A stretch of DNA of 64,000 nt, from contig CM053269.1 in NCBI GenBank assembly GCA_028583415.1, positions 74,832,130-74,896,129 on the forward strand. The letters are read 5' to 3'. The notes below the pieces were generated by a model. That model searched no databases. It worked only from the letters and a program-made list of their open reading frames with translations, and was not told where the DNA came from. Below are positions 54,304 through 64,000 of the stretch, in pieces; the first letter of the stretch is position 1; each line of letters starts with the position of its first letter. Made by a program: the position numbers and the translations under genes. Source of the DNA: Protea cynaroides (lineage: Eukaryota; Streptophyta; Magnoliopsida; Proteales; Proteaceae).

Positions 54304-54894
54304 CAAGGTTTAAAATCTCGGTTCTCGGAGACGTCTCGGCCTCCTGGAAAACTGAGATTTCGCTGAGATAGTGTAAAAACCCAATTGCTTTGTTTATATA
54401 TATTGCTTTGTTTATATATATTGGATTGTGTGTATTTGTTCCAAACTGGGATGGGTGGGATGAGTTAGATTATTGATTAAATGAGAATCCACTTTTAATG
54501 GTTCTAAAATGAATCTTAAAAAAGTTGAGATTGTCTCTTTGGTGCAACCCTCAAGCTTCAACCTTGTAGAAGAAAGGTTTTAAAGAAGAATAAAGGAAGA
54601 GAGAGAAAGTGTTGTCCTGACTCATTCCTGACTCTTGAATGCATTTTGATGGAATTCAAAATTGTGTGTGAGTTCAAAAAGGAAAGAGAGCAGTGGTAGG
54701 ACACCTTGCTAAGTGGGTCCCCTATATTACATATTTTTGGTTATTCAATTAAAACTTTACCTGCTCTATTCTCTGTGAGGAAAGATCAAATTAAGAGTGA
54801 TGACTAAATGAATTAAATGGAATTCCATTAAGTAATTACGAATAATGTCCGTGAGAAAAGGGGATAGCTTTTGGAATGATTTGTCTTCGAATTT

Positions 54895-54897
<3 letters not shown>

Positions 54898-54948
<51 letters not shown>
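54898..54948. repeat. (GA)n microsatellite
   Basis: About 25 GA units inside the hAT element at 54304-55233; open frames crossing it are artefacts. Confidence 0.95.
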
Positions 54949-54950
<2 letters not shown>

Positions 54951-55055
54951 AGGGGCTTGCCCCTTTTAAGTTGGGGAAAAAAGAGCAAAAAAACAGTTTT
55001 TACGGAGATCTTGTCGAGAAACTGCCGAGATGATAAAATATGCCGAGATCTCTGT

Positions 55056-55165
55056 CGAGAACACTGAGAACATGCAACCGAGACCGAGACGAGTTATCGC
55101 CGAGATCTTGGCGGAGAACACTGAGAACATGCAACCGAGACCAAGACCGAGACGAGTTATTGACT
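55056..55165. repeat. ~58 bp tandem duplication
   Basis: Two copies of GAGAACACTGAGAACATGCA then ACCGAGACC...GACGAGTTAT in the right part of the hAT element; the second has a 6 bp insertion. Confidence 0.85.
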
Positions 55166-55866
55166 CAAATCTCATCTCGGCCTTCACCGAGATCATCGAG
55201 AAGACCGAGATCTCAGCGAGATTTTAAACCATGTTTCATACATCTATTGTGATCTGCTCATCAGTTTGATCCCAATATGATCCAACAACGTAATGATGGG
55301 CTTGCTTCTTATGGGATCAATTCATTGATTGAAGGACTCAAACATGTTGTTGGTAATGTGATCACTTTTTACTCTGTGATCAAATGCATGTCTTGCCCAC
55401 AAAGATGTATCTAATTTGTTCAACCACTCTTTTGCATCTTTGTTGTGATCCTTCATATTTGCTATTGCCTCTGGGAAACCAATCATATTTGTTGCTTACA
55501 AGCTACCCAAAACTATCTCCTTAATATAAGACCAAGAAATTTGGATTTAAAATTGTTGTACTATAACAATGTCTTTGTCTGGTCTATGGGAAAATATTTC
55601 TAATGGCCCCTGAAAGACCCTATAAAAAACATAACAATAAAATTAGAGCTAATTTAGATAAATAAATTACAAGAAAATCATAACAATCGTGCTTAAATGT
55701 AATATCCTTTTGCTTATCTAACATGAAAGTCAGAGGACAACCATCAGTGGTTGGTGAAATTGCAAGCTTTAAGCCATTAAGAGACCACTGCCAACTATAT
55801 TTGTTCTCGCATTCTACAACAGAAAATGCCAATGGAAACAAGCTAGTGCTCCCATTCACTGTAATG

Positions 55867-55986
55867 CATAGTTGTCAAGGCGACAAGGCGATCCATGGCG
55901 TTTGGGGCTATCTTGGGCGCTTAGGCGCCTAGGCGCCTAGGCACTGCCTAGGCTACCAAGGCGTTCCCAGTGTTTTTTTTTTTTAA

Positions 55987-56058
<72 letters not shown>

Positions 56059-56904
56059 TTCTACATAAATAATTAACATTTATGACATAGCTTAATTAAT
56101 ATGAGAAAACCAACAAAGAAACAAATAATTGAGTTAAGTAAGCAACACGTATTTATGATTAATATTTGCTTATTTTTAACAAATTTGACTTGAGCGTAAC
56201 TCCTTTAATATACTTCGGATTCAAGCAATCTCGAATTCGTTACAAAGCTAGTATAATCAGCTTTCCAACAAATCCAAGATTGCTTGAATCCGAGTTATAA
56301 TGAAGGAGTTACACTCCGGTCAAACCTTGTTCGGAGTACGCGAATGCTGTTTAAAGTCGTCTGAATGTAAATTATTTTTTGGGCATCAAAGCAATGGATT
56401 ATTTTGGCGCGCTCTTGGTTTTTAGTGATGCTTTACTATAAAAAGATTTATGAAATTTTTATATTTGGAAAAAAGCCTAACATTCGGAAGTTGAAAATCG
56501 CCCCCGCATCCAAAAATACGGTTTTTGTTCTTGAATTGGAGGGTTGACTTTTTATCCTTCTGGAATTTGAATTTTAGACTATTTTTATTGGATTCAAATA
56601 TGGGGTATTTGCTTATTTATGAATAATATCTTAAGTAAATGTTAAATGATATTAGTCATAAATAAGTACTGTCTGATAAATGTTGTTCTTGTCTAGCCTA
56701 ATAAATCTTGTAAAGCAAATTCAGAGATCAAAGGGGAAAAAAAAAAAAAAAACACATATAAGACCCAAGGCGACCGCCCAGGCATTCTGGGCGCCCAAGG
56801 CGTCCAAGGCGGAGCCTAGGCGACGCCCAGAGACCTCCCAGAGACCGCTCAGGCCCTGGAATCACGCTTAGATGCCTAGGCGTCGCCAACGCCTTGACAA
56901 CTAT
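55867..56904. mobile_element. Second nested hAT-type element, 1.04 kb, in the MULE transposase
   Basis: Flanked by CTGTAATG (55859-55866) and CTGCAATG (56905-56912), an 8 bp TSD with one mismatch. Ends CATAGTTGTCAAGGCG and CGCCTTGACAACTAT are perfect inverted repeats over 15 bases. GCCTAGGCG words fill both subterminal regions. The interior has a long TA microsatellite (55987-56056) and a 38 bp inverted repeat (56193-56231 and 56276-56316). No transposase. It splits the MULE catalytic domain between GLDGCHLK and the FPLAFSVVE block. Confidence 0.85.
55987..56056. repeat. (TA)n microsatellite
   Basis: About 34 TA units inside the nested hAT-type element. Confidence 0.95.
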
Positions 56905-57681
56905 CTGCAATGGTAATTAACAACACTCATCTAAACATGGATTTCAAGTGACATCCATCAAGACCAATGAATGGTTTGCATCCTTTCACAAAACCAATCT
57001 GACATGCTTTGAGACATACAAACACCCTTTTGAAAATAGGGTTGTTACTCATATCTATTCTCTCATGATACTGAAGCCTGAAGATTGTATCAGGGTTGTG
57101 CTCCATTAACAACCTACCATACATCGGCAACTGAGCATATGATTTCAAAAAAGAGCCTTCATTTTCTTCTTTAGCAATTAGGCGTGCCCTATACAATTGC
57201 TTGGGATGTGGTTCAATCCCATACTTTGCATTTAGAGCTGTACGCATGCTCTCTGATTTTAAGTCAGGATCAGCTTTAAGTTTATCTGCAATTTTTTTTG
57301 CTATCTATGTAGATGTTGCACTATTGTTCTTCGAAACCTTACAACACGAATGCTCAGAATTGAATGTCTTCACCATGTAAGTTGTTCTATCAGTAGTTGT
57401 TGAAGCATGGATTCTCCAAGTACATCCCTCTACAGCACAAATTATAATTACTCTTGCCTTCTTATTTTTTAATCTAATAATCTCAATACCCTCTTCTATA
57501 ATATAGTCATTAAAAACAAATTGCAATCATGTACATCTTCAAAAACTAACCCTGTCTTCGTCTTCACTCTCTCAGTTTCATCTATATTCAAATCCATCCA
57601 GTAATCAATTTCTTTTGGCGAGTCATCAGACTTGCAATTTGATAATTTGCCATCATTGTATTTATCACCATATACTGGTAA

Positions 57682-57762
57682 TGTAAGACCAGTCCCCAAA
57701 ACTTAACAAATTAGGAACCAGCCTCACAATAGGATTGATGAATAGTAAAAAGTGAATAGTAC

Positions 57763-57794
<32 letters not shown>

Positions 57795-58322
57795 TTTGAT
57801 ATGTTTGTTATAACAAGAAAGGGAAAAGAATCAATGGATGGAGGGAAGAAGGGATAGAAGAAAGGTAGGGGGATATAACTTAAGGCATCTCATCTTAAGG
57901 CCTAGACAGCTTCTCACCACCAGAGGTGTCTCACCTCATGAGTCTCTTACAGAAATGGTACAAACCAAGGTTCTTTCATTACTTTAGATCTATCTTTTGG
58001 CCTAAGCCTTACATCACTTTAAATAGAGCTCAAATTGGCTCTTAACATGAAAAGGAATTGACAAAGGTAATTAACTAACTTGGAAGGAAACTAACTAGGA
58101 AAGTAACTACTAAAGGAACTAAAATATATTGGAGATAACATCCTACTATAATAACTAAATAGCATCATATATTTCTTTGATTGCTTCAGCAACATCACAT
58201 CCTTCTAAGATTGATCTTTCCAATTGAATGATTTATTTGATCTTGTGAGATCTGATTTGATCTTGCAAGATCTTGCGTGATCTTGTGATTTGATCATGAT
58301 TTGGCTGAGCAATATTGCATCA
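57682..58322. repeat. Insertion-like segment in the MULE remnant, perhaps a solo LTR
   Basis: 641 bp without MULE coding sequence lies between the spacer and the N-terminal domain of the transposase. It begins TGTAAGACCAGTCC and ends ATTGCATCA, so it has TG...CA ends. It contains CTT repeats (57762-57785), T-runs and repeated GATCTTG words (58240-58290). The 5 bp flanks (GGTAA and ATTGG) do not match, so a solo LTR is only a possibility. Confidence 0.3.
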
Positions 58323-59454
58323 ATTGGCCCATCCACTTTATCTTCACAATCTAAATTAGTCTCACTATCATTACCAGCTTTTGCCCATTCCTCATCTGTT
58401 GACTCATCATCTCCTACATAGTTTTCCTTATTACTCAGGTTGACATGATTGTTTGCAGACTTATCCTTAGTCCTATTGGTGGAAGCACCACCAAGTGTAT
58501 ATTTCCTTGAGCTGTTAACAAAATCTCTGCCATTGCCTTCAATGGTTATATAGGAATTACTAATTTTCCAAATATTGTTAGTCACCCCAGTAACAGCAAA
58601 CTTGTTGGCAGTCGGAGTAGATTTCTTACATACAGTCTTCTTCACAGGAATCTTCTTCAAATGGTTCTTTAAAGGGATTTTTGCAACCATAGTTTGATTT
58701 GATCTGCGCATGATTAAATTTGGGTAGCCATGGAAGATAACTCATTGACATCAACTCCAAATAAAAAACATTGTATTAGTTGATCCTCATGTTCATATGC
58801 ACTAAACATTGTCAGAACATCATTGTTTGTTCTTAACTCAAGCTCTTGTATTTCATCAGGTAAAAACACCTTCACTGAGGATGTAATTGTTTTTCCATCG
58901 GGTTTATCTTTCAACACCGTGGTGTATGCATCATACACCACATCCATGTACCCATACCTCTCTGGGTCAACAGTCTAAACCTCAATATAGTTTCCAAAAT
59001 GATAAATCAAATTGATTGCTTCACCCATTATTTATGCTGTCAATGAAAATCATAAACTATCATTTTAAGTAAATAGTGTCCAATGTAGGCATAAAAGTTT
59101 CATAATCAAAAAACATTCATTCCAAACACTAACAATGTCTGAAACAACAGATCCAAAAAGGAAAAAAAAAGAAAAGAACTTAAAGCATTTTAACTGAAAC
59201 CAGCTTCAGTTAGATCAAAAACAGCAATGTCGAAGTCCATTCAGATACAAGTTAAATGATGCTACTGCCTACAGTTACACGTTATCATTCCATCTGAATT
59301 TCTTGATTTTCTTCTAAAATATTCTTTATTTGCATGGGGATTTTTCTGTTCTTTTATCCCCTTGATTGCTCCTGAGTTTGCACTAGCTAGAACGTGCTTC
59401 CGTTGCAAGATGTGGCATAGTTTGATTAAGTTTCTCGTGTCCTAACCATTTCAG

Positions 59455-59568
59455 GGATAGAGATCGGTATGTACAGGAAGATTATCATTTCAGACATGGC
59501 TATTGTAAGCACAATCCGAGGAAAATGGTAAAGACTTGGGCAGAGAAGGAAATGAGGAATCTCTCAAG
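59455..59568 (+). pseudogene. Single exon of a RIO1-type atypical protein kinase
   Basis: 114 nt between a good acceptor (CTAACCATTTCAG) and donor (CTCAAG|GTAAAA). In frame 2 it encodes DRDRYVQEDYHFRHGYCKHN then PRKMVKTWAEKEMRNLSR. This is the highly conserved N-lobe segment of RIO1 kinases, which act in 40S ribosome maturation. In the family it is followed by LKAAGIRCPTP, but no such exon occurs downstream before 64000, nor a preceding one upstream. So this is an isolated exon-sized fragment, neatly kept, with its splice sites, most likely a partial duplication or transposon-carried piece. Confidence 0.8.
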
Positions 59569-59849
59569 GTAAAAGGAGTCCTTACACATTTTCTGGTTAT
59601 GTTAGATTTCTAGATCCCCCTCCCTTGAATGAAATGAAACTGAATTTTGACTCTAGCTCAATTGGCAACTTGGGTACAGTGGGCATTGGTAGGTCTTCAG
59701 ATATCATGAAGGCAACAGTTTTCATGATTTACTCAAGTGCAATTGGTTTTGCTGATTCCTTTCACTCCCGGGCTCATGCCTATCATTAAAGAGACTTGAG
59801 ACTAATTCTCCGCATAGATGTTCTGAGTTAATTATTGAGGGTGACATTG

Positions 59850-59905
59850 AATTTTTTTTACATATAAAATATTACTTACATTTTAGGTCAAAACAAATGG
59901 AGTTT
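59850..59905. mobile_element. Fragment of the Tourist-like MITE family
   Basis: TTACATATAAAATATTACTT then TTAGGTCAAAACAAATGGAG matches the right end of the MITE at 50340-50568. The left half is absent. Confidence 0.6.
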
Positions 59906-59999
59906 TGGAGGAAAAAGGAGAAAGGTTGTATACTACACTAGTGTGTACTTTTTTTGTTGTTGAAGGGACTTTAGCTGTGATCTAGTCATGGAGTTCATC

Positions 60000-60065
60000 T
60001 GGTGCGAATACCAATACATCGGTATGCTGATGAATTCTGGCCGTTGGATGATGGCCGAAAGAATT
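60000..60065. repeat. Degenerate relative of the 53.5 kb hairpin element
   Basis: ATACATCGGTATGCTGATGA then ATTCTGGCCGTTGGATGATG resembles one arm of the hairpin element at 53478-53615 (ATACCGATGCATTCCAGCCC...). Weak but repeated word order. Confidence 0.35.
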
Positions 60066-61320
60066 AGATAACATGGGACATTTTATTCTTTCAGTTCGGT
60101 CTAGAGGGTTCCCCTATCAATGAATAACGTTATTTATTTTTGGGTCATGTTTGGATTGGAATGCATCAAAAGTGAATTTGGGAGGACACCATTAACCATT
60201 ACCACTGAGACACAAAACCTTCTTTAATTTGTATATATATTTTTAGGGGACATTTTCTCTTACTTTATTTTGGCACATATTGGACTTCATATATACGATT
60301 CAAGGGGGTGTGTAGATCTCTCACCCCCTTCCCTGTAAAAAAATAAAAAAAAATAGTTCAGATTATTTTCGATTTACCATGTTGTTTTTATGTCAAATTG
60401 TGACTTACACTAGTATAATCGTGTCAAAGTTTCCTAAACAGACTTATTTTTGGAACTGTTTTGATTGCGGTGGATGAACAGGTGTCTAATCGAATCGGAT
60501 CCAACCTGATCCAATCCAGCCAGAAATATCATTGCCATCCATATGCATAACCACTTTAGGTTTGATAAATATTTTTAAGAGAATCTAGACTCTATTTATA
60601 CACAAACTTGAGGTATAAGTAAATGAATTTTTATTTTTGGATTAAAATGTTTATAACAAATGAAATTTGTGGACCCTATCAAATTTTTTTTTTTTTTTGG
60701 TAAGAGATCCCATCAAAATTTACCACAACTCTTATATGTGGTTAGTGTTGAATTGTAAAGTAACATTAATCCTCAAAAATAGATGTGGAAACAAAGCACA
60801 TGGACAATAGTGGTTACCATCGGTTCAAGCTGATATGTGGTCCACTTATTCTCTTAAATGGACCCCACCACCACAGTCCAGCCAGACTACAGAGCTGTAA
60901 TTTAATATTTAAACCTACATGATATGATTCATTCTTCTCATTCTTTAAAGTATCCAAATTTAATGGTCATGTGAGGTCGGTCGGAGAGATTTGGATCTAA
61001 CAAATTCCTTTCAAGTGGGACCCACCCACCAATGAACTAAACCTTTTTTATGGACCCCACCTTAAACCTCGGGACCGGAAGTCTTTTCCTTATTCCTTTA
61101 GGTTTCCAAACTCATCAGAGGAATAAGTGTAAGTACAAACCTTCCTTTTTCTTCCCCAGAGTCCTTGACAGATTTGGGGGGGTTTTTCGTGGGTCCCACC
61201 ATTAATTTGTACGTGTGGGCCCAGATCATTGAGTCAGATCAGACTCGATTTAAGACAAAGTAATAATTTTGTTACTTCCGAAAACCGATCCATTAATGTT
61301 CATATGATCCATGAAATTGC

Positions 61321-61366
61321 CACGTGTCATCATGACGTAGCACTACCGTGCAACCATGTTTCCCGC
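61321..61366 (+). promoter_or_regulatory. Promoter-like cluster: ABRE/G-box, as-1 core, E2F site
   Basis: Within 46 bp: CACGTGTC (61321-61328, ABRE/G-box), TGACG (61333-61337, bZIP/as-1 core) and TTTCCCGC (61359-61366, a perfect E2F consensus). They lie about 450 bp upstream of a leader-like sequence at 61800-61940. Known motifs; their use here is inferred. Confidence 0.4.
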
Positions 61367-61799
61367 GCAGTGTAACTCCTTCCATAATGTTGAATCCCCT
61401 TCCGCCCGATATTTGGTAGAAGAATTCACGATTCATATGGATGATCGAGATCTGACTCTTGAATGAATTCGAATATTTTATTCGAATCAATATCTTTATC
61501 GATTCAGCTTTCGGCTCTAGTGAAAGCTCGGATGAAAGACTTGAATTTACCAGAAAGCCAGATGTTGGCCATCTGGACTGCCAATTCTCAAGTCAAATCT
61601 CATGCGGGAGAGGATTTGTATCTAATAATGGCACATTCAAAATTTTATATGACGATCTTACCCCTGCTATATTACGTTTATTTAAGAAGTTGCCATTACT
61701 CATTGGTCTGAGCTCTGAGCGCTCGTCGCTTTCTTTGCCGCCTTTTCTCGCCCTCATAAAACGGGCGAGATATGATATGATGTTCATCTCCATCTGTCA

Positions 61800-61941
61800 C
61801 TAGACTTCACATCTCTCTCTTCTCACTCCGGTTCGAAACCCTAGAAAATCAGGCTTTTACTAGAAGTACCAAGCTGAAAGTCTTCTGTTTCTTTAATTCC
61901 TGCTGCATTTCTCGATTTGCAGAAGAACAGAAGAATTGAAG
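61800..61941 (+). promoter_or_regulatory. Candidate 5' leader with telo-box
   Basis: CT-rich CACATCTCTCTCTTCTCACT, then GGTTCGAAACCCTAG containing a telo-box AAACCCTA (61836-61843), then a TTTGCAG acceptor-like and AAGG|GTATAT donor-like pair near 61921-61941. The look is of a plant 5' UTR followed by a leader intron. No coding exon is recognised from here to 64000, so the gene body, if real, lies to the right. Confidence 0.3.
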
Positions 61942-64000
61942 GGTATATTTCTTTACTTCGTTCTTTCTGCATTCACTTCGAGTCATTTTTTATGAATATT
62001 GACATTAATTTTGTGTTTGATTCTTGTTCGATGTTATGTGCTGCGTTAGAGAGCTGTTTTTTTTTTTTTTACTGAGCTCACACAATTACTGTAATTTGTG
62101 TTTTTTTTCTCTACGATATGAACTAAATTTTGTTTTCTTTATCTGTTGTTGATTCTTTCTTTTACTTAATTTGAAGCTCAAACCGTTCCAATGCCTGCAA
62201 TAGCTTTGATGAAAATTGCATTGACTTGTTCAATTTCTGTTTTTTAAAAGTTTGGATACGTTCTTCCTATAAGGTTTTTCTTCTTTGTTGGTTGGATTTG
62301 CATTCTTCATTTGTTGGAGAGCCTCAAATACGGAGTTAAGTCTGATCAAATATCAAGCTTTGCAAAAGGTTTTGAAGTGCATGCGTATGGTCTGGCGCAT
62401 TGAGATGGATTACTTTCCCCTCCTGATATCGTATTAATGTCTGTTGCTGATAATTTATCGAGGAAGTTAATTTAATCCTCTCTGTTCGAATGTGTAGAGT
62501 ATCTTGATGTGTGGCGGTTCAATTAGTGCTTCATGCATTTCTCTTGTTAGTTTGTAGTTTGTTTTGTTTTTAATTTTATTTTTTTGATGGGACCTCACTC
62601 TCAATATTTAAGTTAGAAGATGCGTGAAAAGATAGAAATCCTGGAATAGTCCAAGAAGTAGCATCTTAAGCAGGGATTGACAGGAAACTTCTTTTTGAAT
62701 TTGTATATATGCATGGCATAAAGATCAGATCTCCATTTGAATTTACTTTTTTTCCACATTAGGCGCAGACAAATACATGCACAAGAAAGATGTAATTATG
62801 GAGAGCAAATTAGTGGATGGGATGACACAATTTAGTTACACTATTCACTAAACTTGGTTTGTTTGTGGTATCGCACTCTTCGCATAAGACCCACATTGAC
62901 TGCTAATATTAGGAATTGAGTCTCCTATCTATAGACAGAACCGTTCAAAAGGTCCTGGCTTTGTCCGATGACGCCAGACAGTTCCAGAGGATATTTTGAG
63001 GAGCACTTGCACCTTACTGACCTTTTGTTCACCTCTGGCTTATGCTTTAAATGGCTTTGCAACCACTGCATCACATGAAATTAAGAAAAATGGATCATGA
63101 GTTTTTCTATCTTCTAAAAGTTTGATGCTATAACGATGACATTGCTGGAGATATTCTATAAGGGTTAGTCATGTTAAGCAGGATTGCTACTAAAACTTCT
63201 TCTGTTATAGGTAGACCTTTAAAACCACCTGGAGGTCAAACCATTCCTCTGATTTGTCAACAGTTTTGAGCGCTAAAAATAGAAAAAGTAGAAGTAATAT
63301 CTGGTTTATGAGTTCTTATGTTATTTATATGGAACAACTTTGTGCGTTCAGACTGATGATATGGTTGCACTCTTAGGTTGAAATCTTTCTATACACCTAT
63401 TGCTAATAATTTTTAACTCTCATTCTGCTAGGGCACTGGTGCATGGCATTTGTGACCTCCAGTTAAAATAATAAATAAGATGCAACAGTTTGAACCAGAT
63501 GATCCAGTGTCCAATCGACTGCTTTAACCCCTTGATGGTCTTGACCTATGATCCAATCACGTTCAATAACACCAGTGGTCTGACCTCTCAGTTATGTGAG
63601 CCATGGACAGATTGATTGCTAATGGAATTGAACATGCAAAATGAAACTCACTTTAATTATCTGTTAGTGTCTAGACAGAGAATCACCTCTCCAATTCTAG
63701 TTTTATCCAGAAGTTTATTAGGACATATTATTAAATCCATAAATGAAACTCACTTTAATTATCTCTTAGTTTTCCAGCTGAGATTGCTTTTTCCTTGTAG
63801 AGATATGTCATGATTGTACTTGCATTTTTTTTTTTTTTTTGGTTGAAATAGCTTTCAATATTTTATTATATTTCCCTCTTTACTCATGTATGACATTGTT
63901 ATGTTACCAGACTAGTTGCATTTTTTTTTTAGGGTTTTGTTTACCTCAATAATGGACTTGACACATGATGTTCGTTTTAAATTTATAAACTCCATACACT
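61942..64000. other. AT-rich, intron-like, no coding exon recognised
   Basis: T-rich plus strand with no conserved protein block in six frames. It would fit a long leader intron following 61941, or intergenic DNA. A 30 bp word, AATGAAACTCACTTTAATTA, recurs at about 63641 and 63742. Confidence 0.4.

Larger units (their letters stand above)
54304..55233. mobile_element. Non-autonomous hAT element, 930 bp, in the MULE transposase
   Basis: Perfect 8 bp TSD TTTCATAC on both sides. Ends CAAGGTTTAAAATCTCGG and (inverted) CATGGTTTAAAATCTCG fit the hAT pattern (CA...TG). Both subterminal regions are filled with CTCGG/CCGAGA words in opposite orientation. There is no transposase. The interior has a (GA)n run (54898-54948) and a ~58 bp tandem duplication (55056-55165). 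Joining the flanks restores the MULE transposase reading order, so it inserted into an existing transposase gene. Confidence 0.88.
53750..59028 (-). pseudogene. Mutator-like (MuDR-type) transposase, decayed and interrupted
   Basis: In order on the minus strand: start MGEAINLIYHFGNYIEV(stop)TVDPERYGY at 59028 with a PB1-like domain to 58714; an acidic spacer (58711-58330); N-terminal zinc-type domain TYMVKTFNSEHSCCKVSK (57526-57305); YRARLIAKEENEGSFLKSYA and the first catalytic region GCKPFIGLDGCHLKSMF (about 56980-56930); then, beyond an hAT insertion, STSLFPLAFSVVECENKYSW and TFMLDKQK (55850-55705); WARHAFDHR-like and NNMFESFNQ-like text (about 55400-55300); beyond a second hAT insertion, TPKIASKLDF and VVNERSKYVVKLDA (54290-54150), and SRLPCKHVVAAI (about 54000), the SWIM zinc finger. 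Stops, frameshifts and insertions are throughout. Confidence 0.85.

Noticed and set aside
54845..55252. Open frames rich in Arg-Glu across 54845-55252
   Set aside because: They read through a GA microsatellite and the CCGAGA-rich end of an hAT element.

Overview
This window is nuclear DNA of a flowering plant. It holds spliced genes with GT-AG introns of 0.9-5.7 kb, Ty1/copia and Ty3/gypsy retrotransposons primed by initiator Met-tRNA, LINE remnants, Mutator/hAT/Harbinger-type DNA transposons, TTTAGGG telomere-type repeats and many GA, CT and TA microsatellites. A woody eudicot or magnoliid with a TE-rich genome fits; I cannot name the species. I saw no tRNA, rRNA, CRISPR or organelle insert.

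Host genes. (1) Two 5' exons of an acidic conserved plant protein of unknown function on the minus strand (exon 1 5512-5684, exon 2 355-660; the rest lies left of the window). (2) A complete four-exon gene on the minus strand (9574-21638; 924 nt, 307 aa) for a triose-phosphate/nucleotide-sugar translocator family protein, close to the Arabidopsis At3g11320/At5g05820 type. Its introns have been swollen by a 4.8 kb copia element (intron 1) and a TIR element carrying a broken NBS resistance-gene fragment (intron 2). (3) A possible promoter and leader near 61.3-61.9 kb on the plus strand, with no coding exon seen before the window ends.

Transposon landscape. 1.6-4.3 kb: probable non-autonomous TIR element in intron 1 of gene 1. 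6.3-7.6 kb: TIR element with a MIP1/DUF547-type fragment. 7.7-8.0 kb: MITE. 12.4-14.65 kb: TIR element with a CC-NBS fragment. 15.6-20.4 kb: copia (plus). 22.2-22.5 kb: long foldback palindrome. 22.8-28.7 kb: LINE ORF1 remnant (minus) split by a 4,990 bp copia element with a perfect 5 bp TSD. 28.6-29.9 kb: second LINE remnant (plus). 31.3-36.1 kb: non-coding LTR-like tract with three tandem-repeat blocks. 38.6-40.2 kb: diverged repeats. 40.6-42.8 kb: decayed Ty3/gypsy pol (plus), followed at 43.5-45.7 kb by an antisense, apparently intron-containing coiled-coil ORF like the extra antisense ORF of Tat-lineage elements. 46.2-46.55 kb: MITE. 46.57-48.07 kb: Mutator-type element with perfect 9 bp TSD. 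50.34-50.57 kb: Tourist-like MITE. 53.75-59.03 kb: Mutator transposase pseudogene (minus) carrying two later hAT-type insertions with 8 bp TSDs.

The main theme is gene fragments in and among transposons: pieces of an NBS resistance gene, a MIP1/DUF547 protein, a RIO1-type kinase, a calmodulin-like protein and perhaps a CBP60-like protein. Several lie between terminal inverted repeats, as in Pack-type elements. The host genes survive by splicing these insertions out of their introns.
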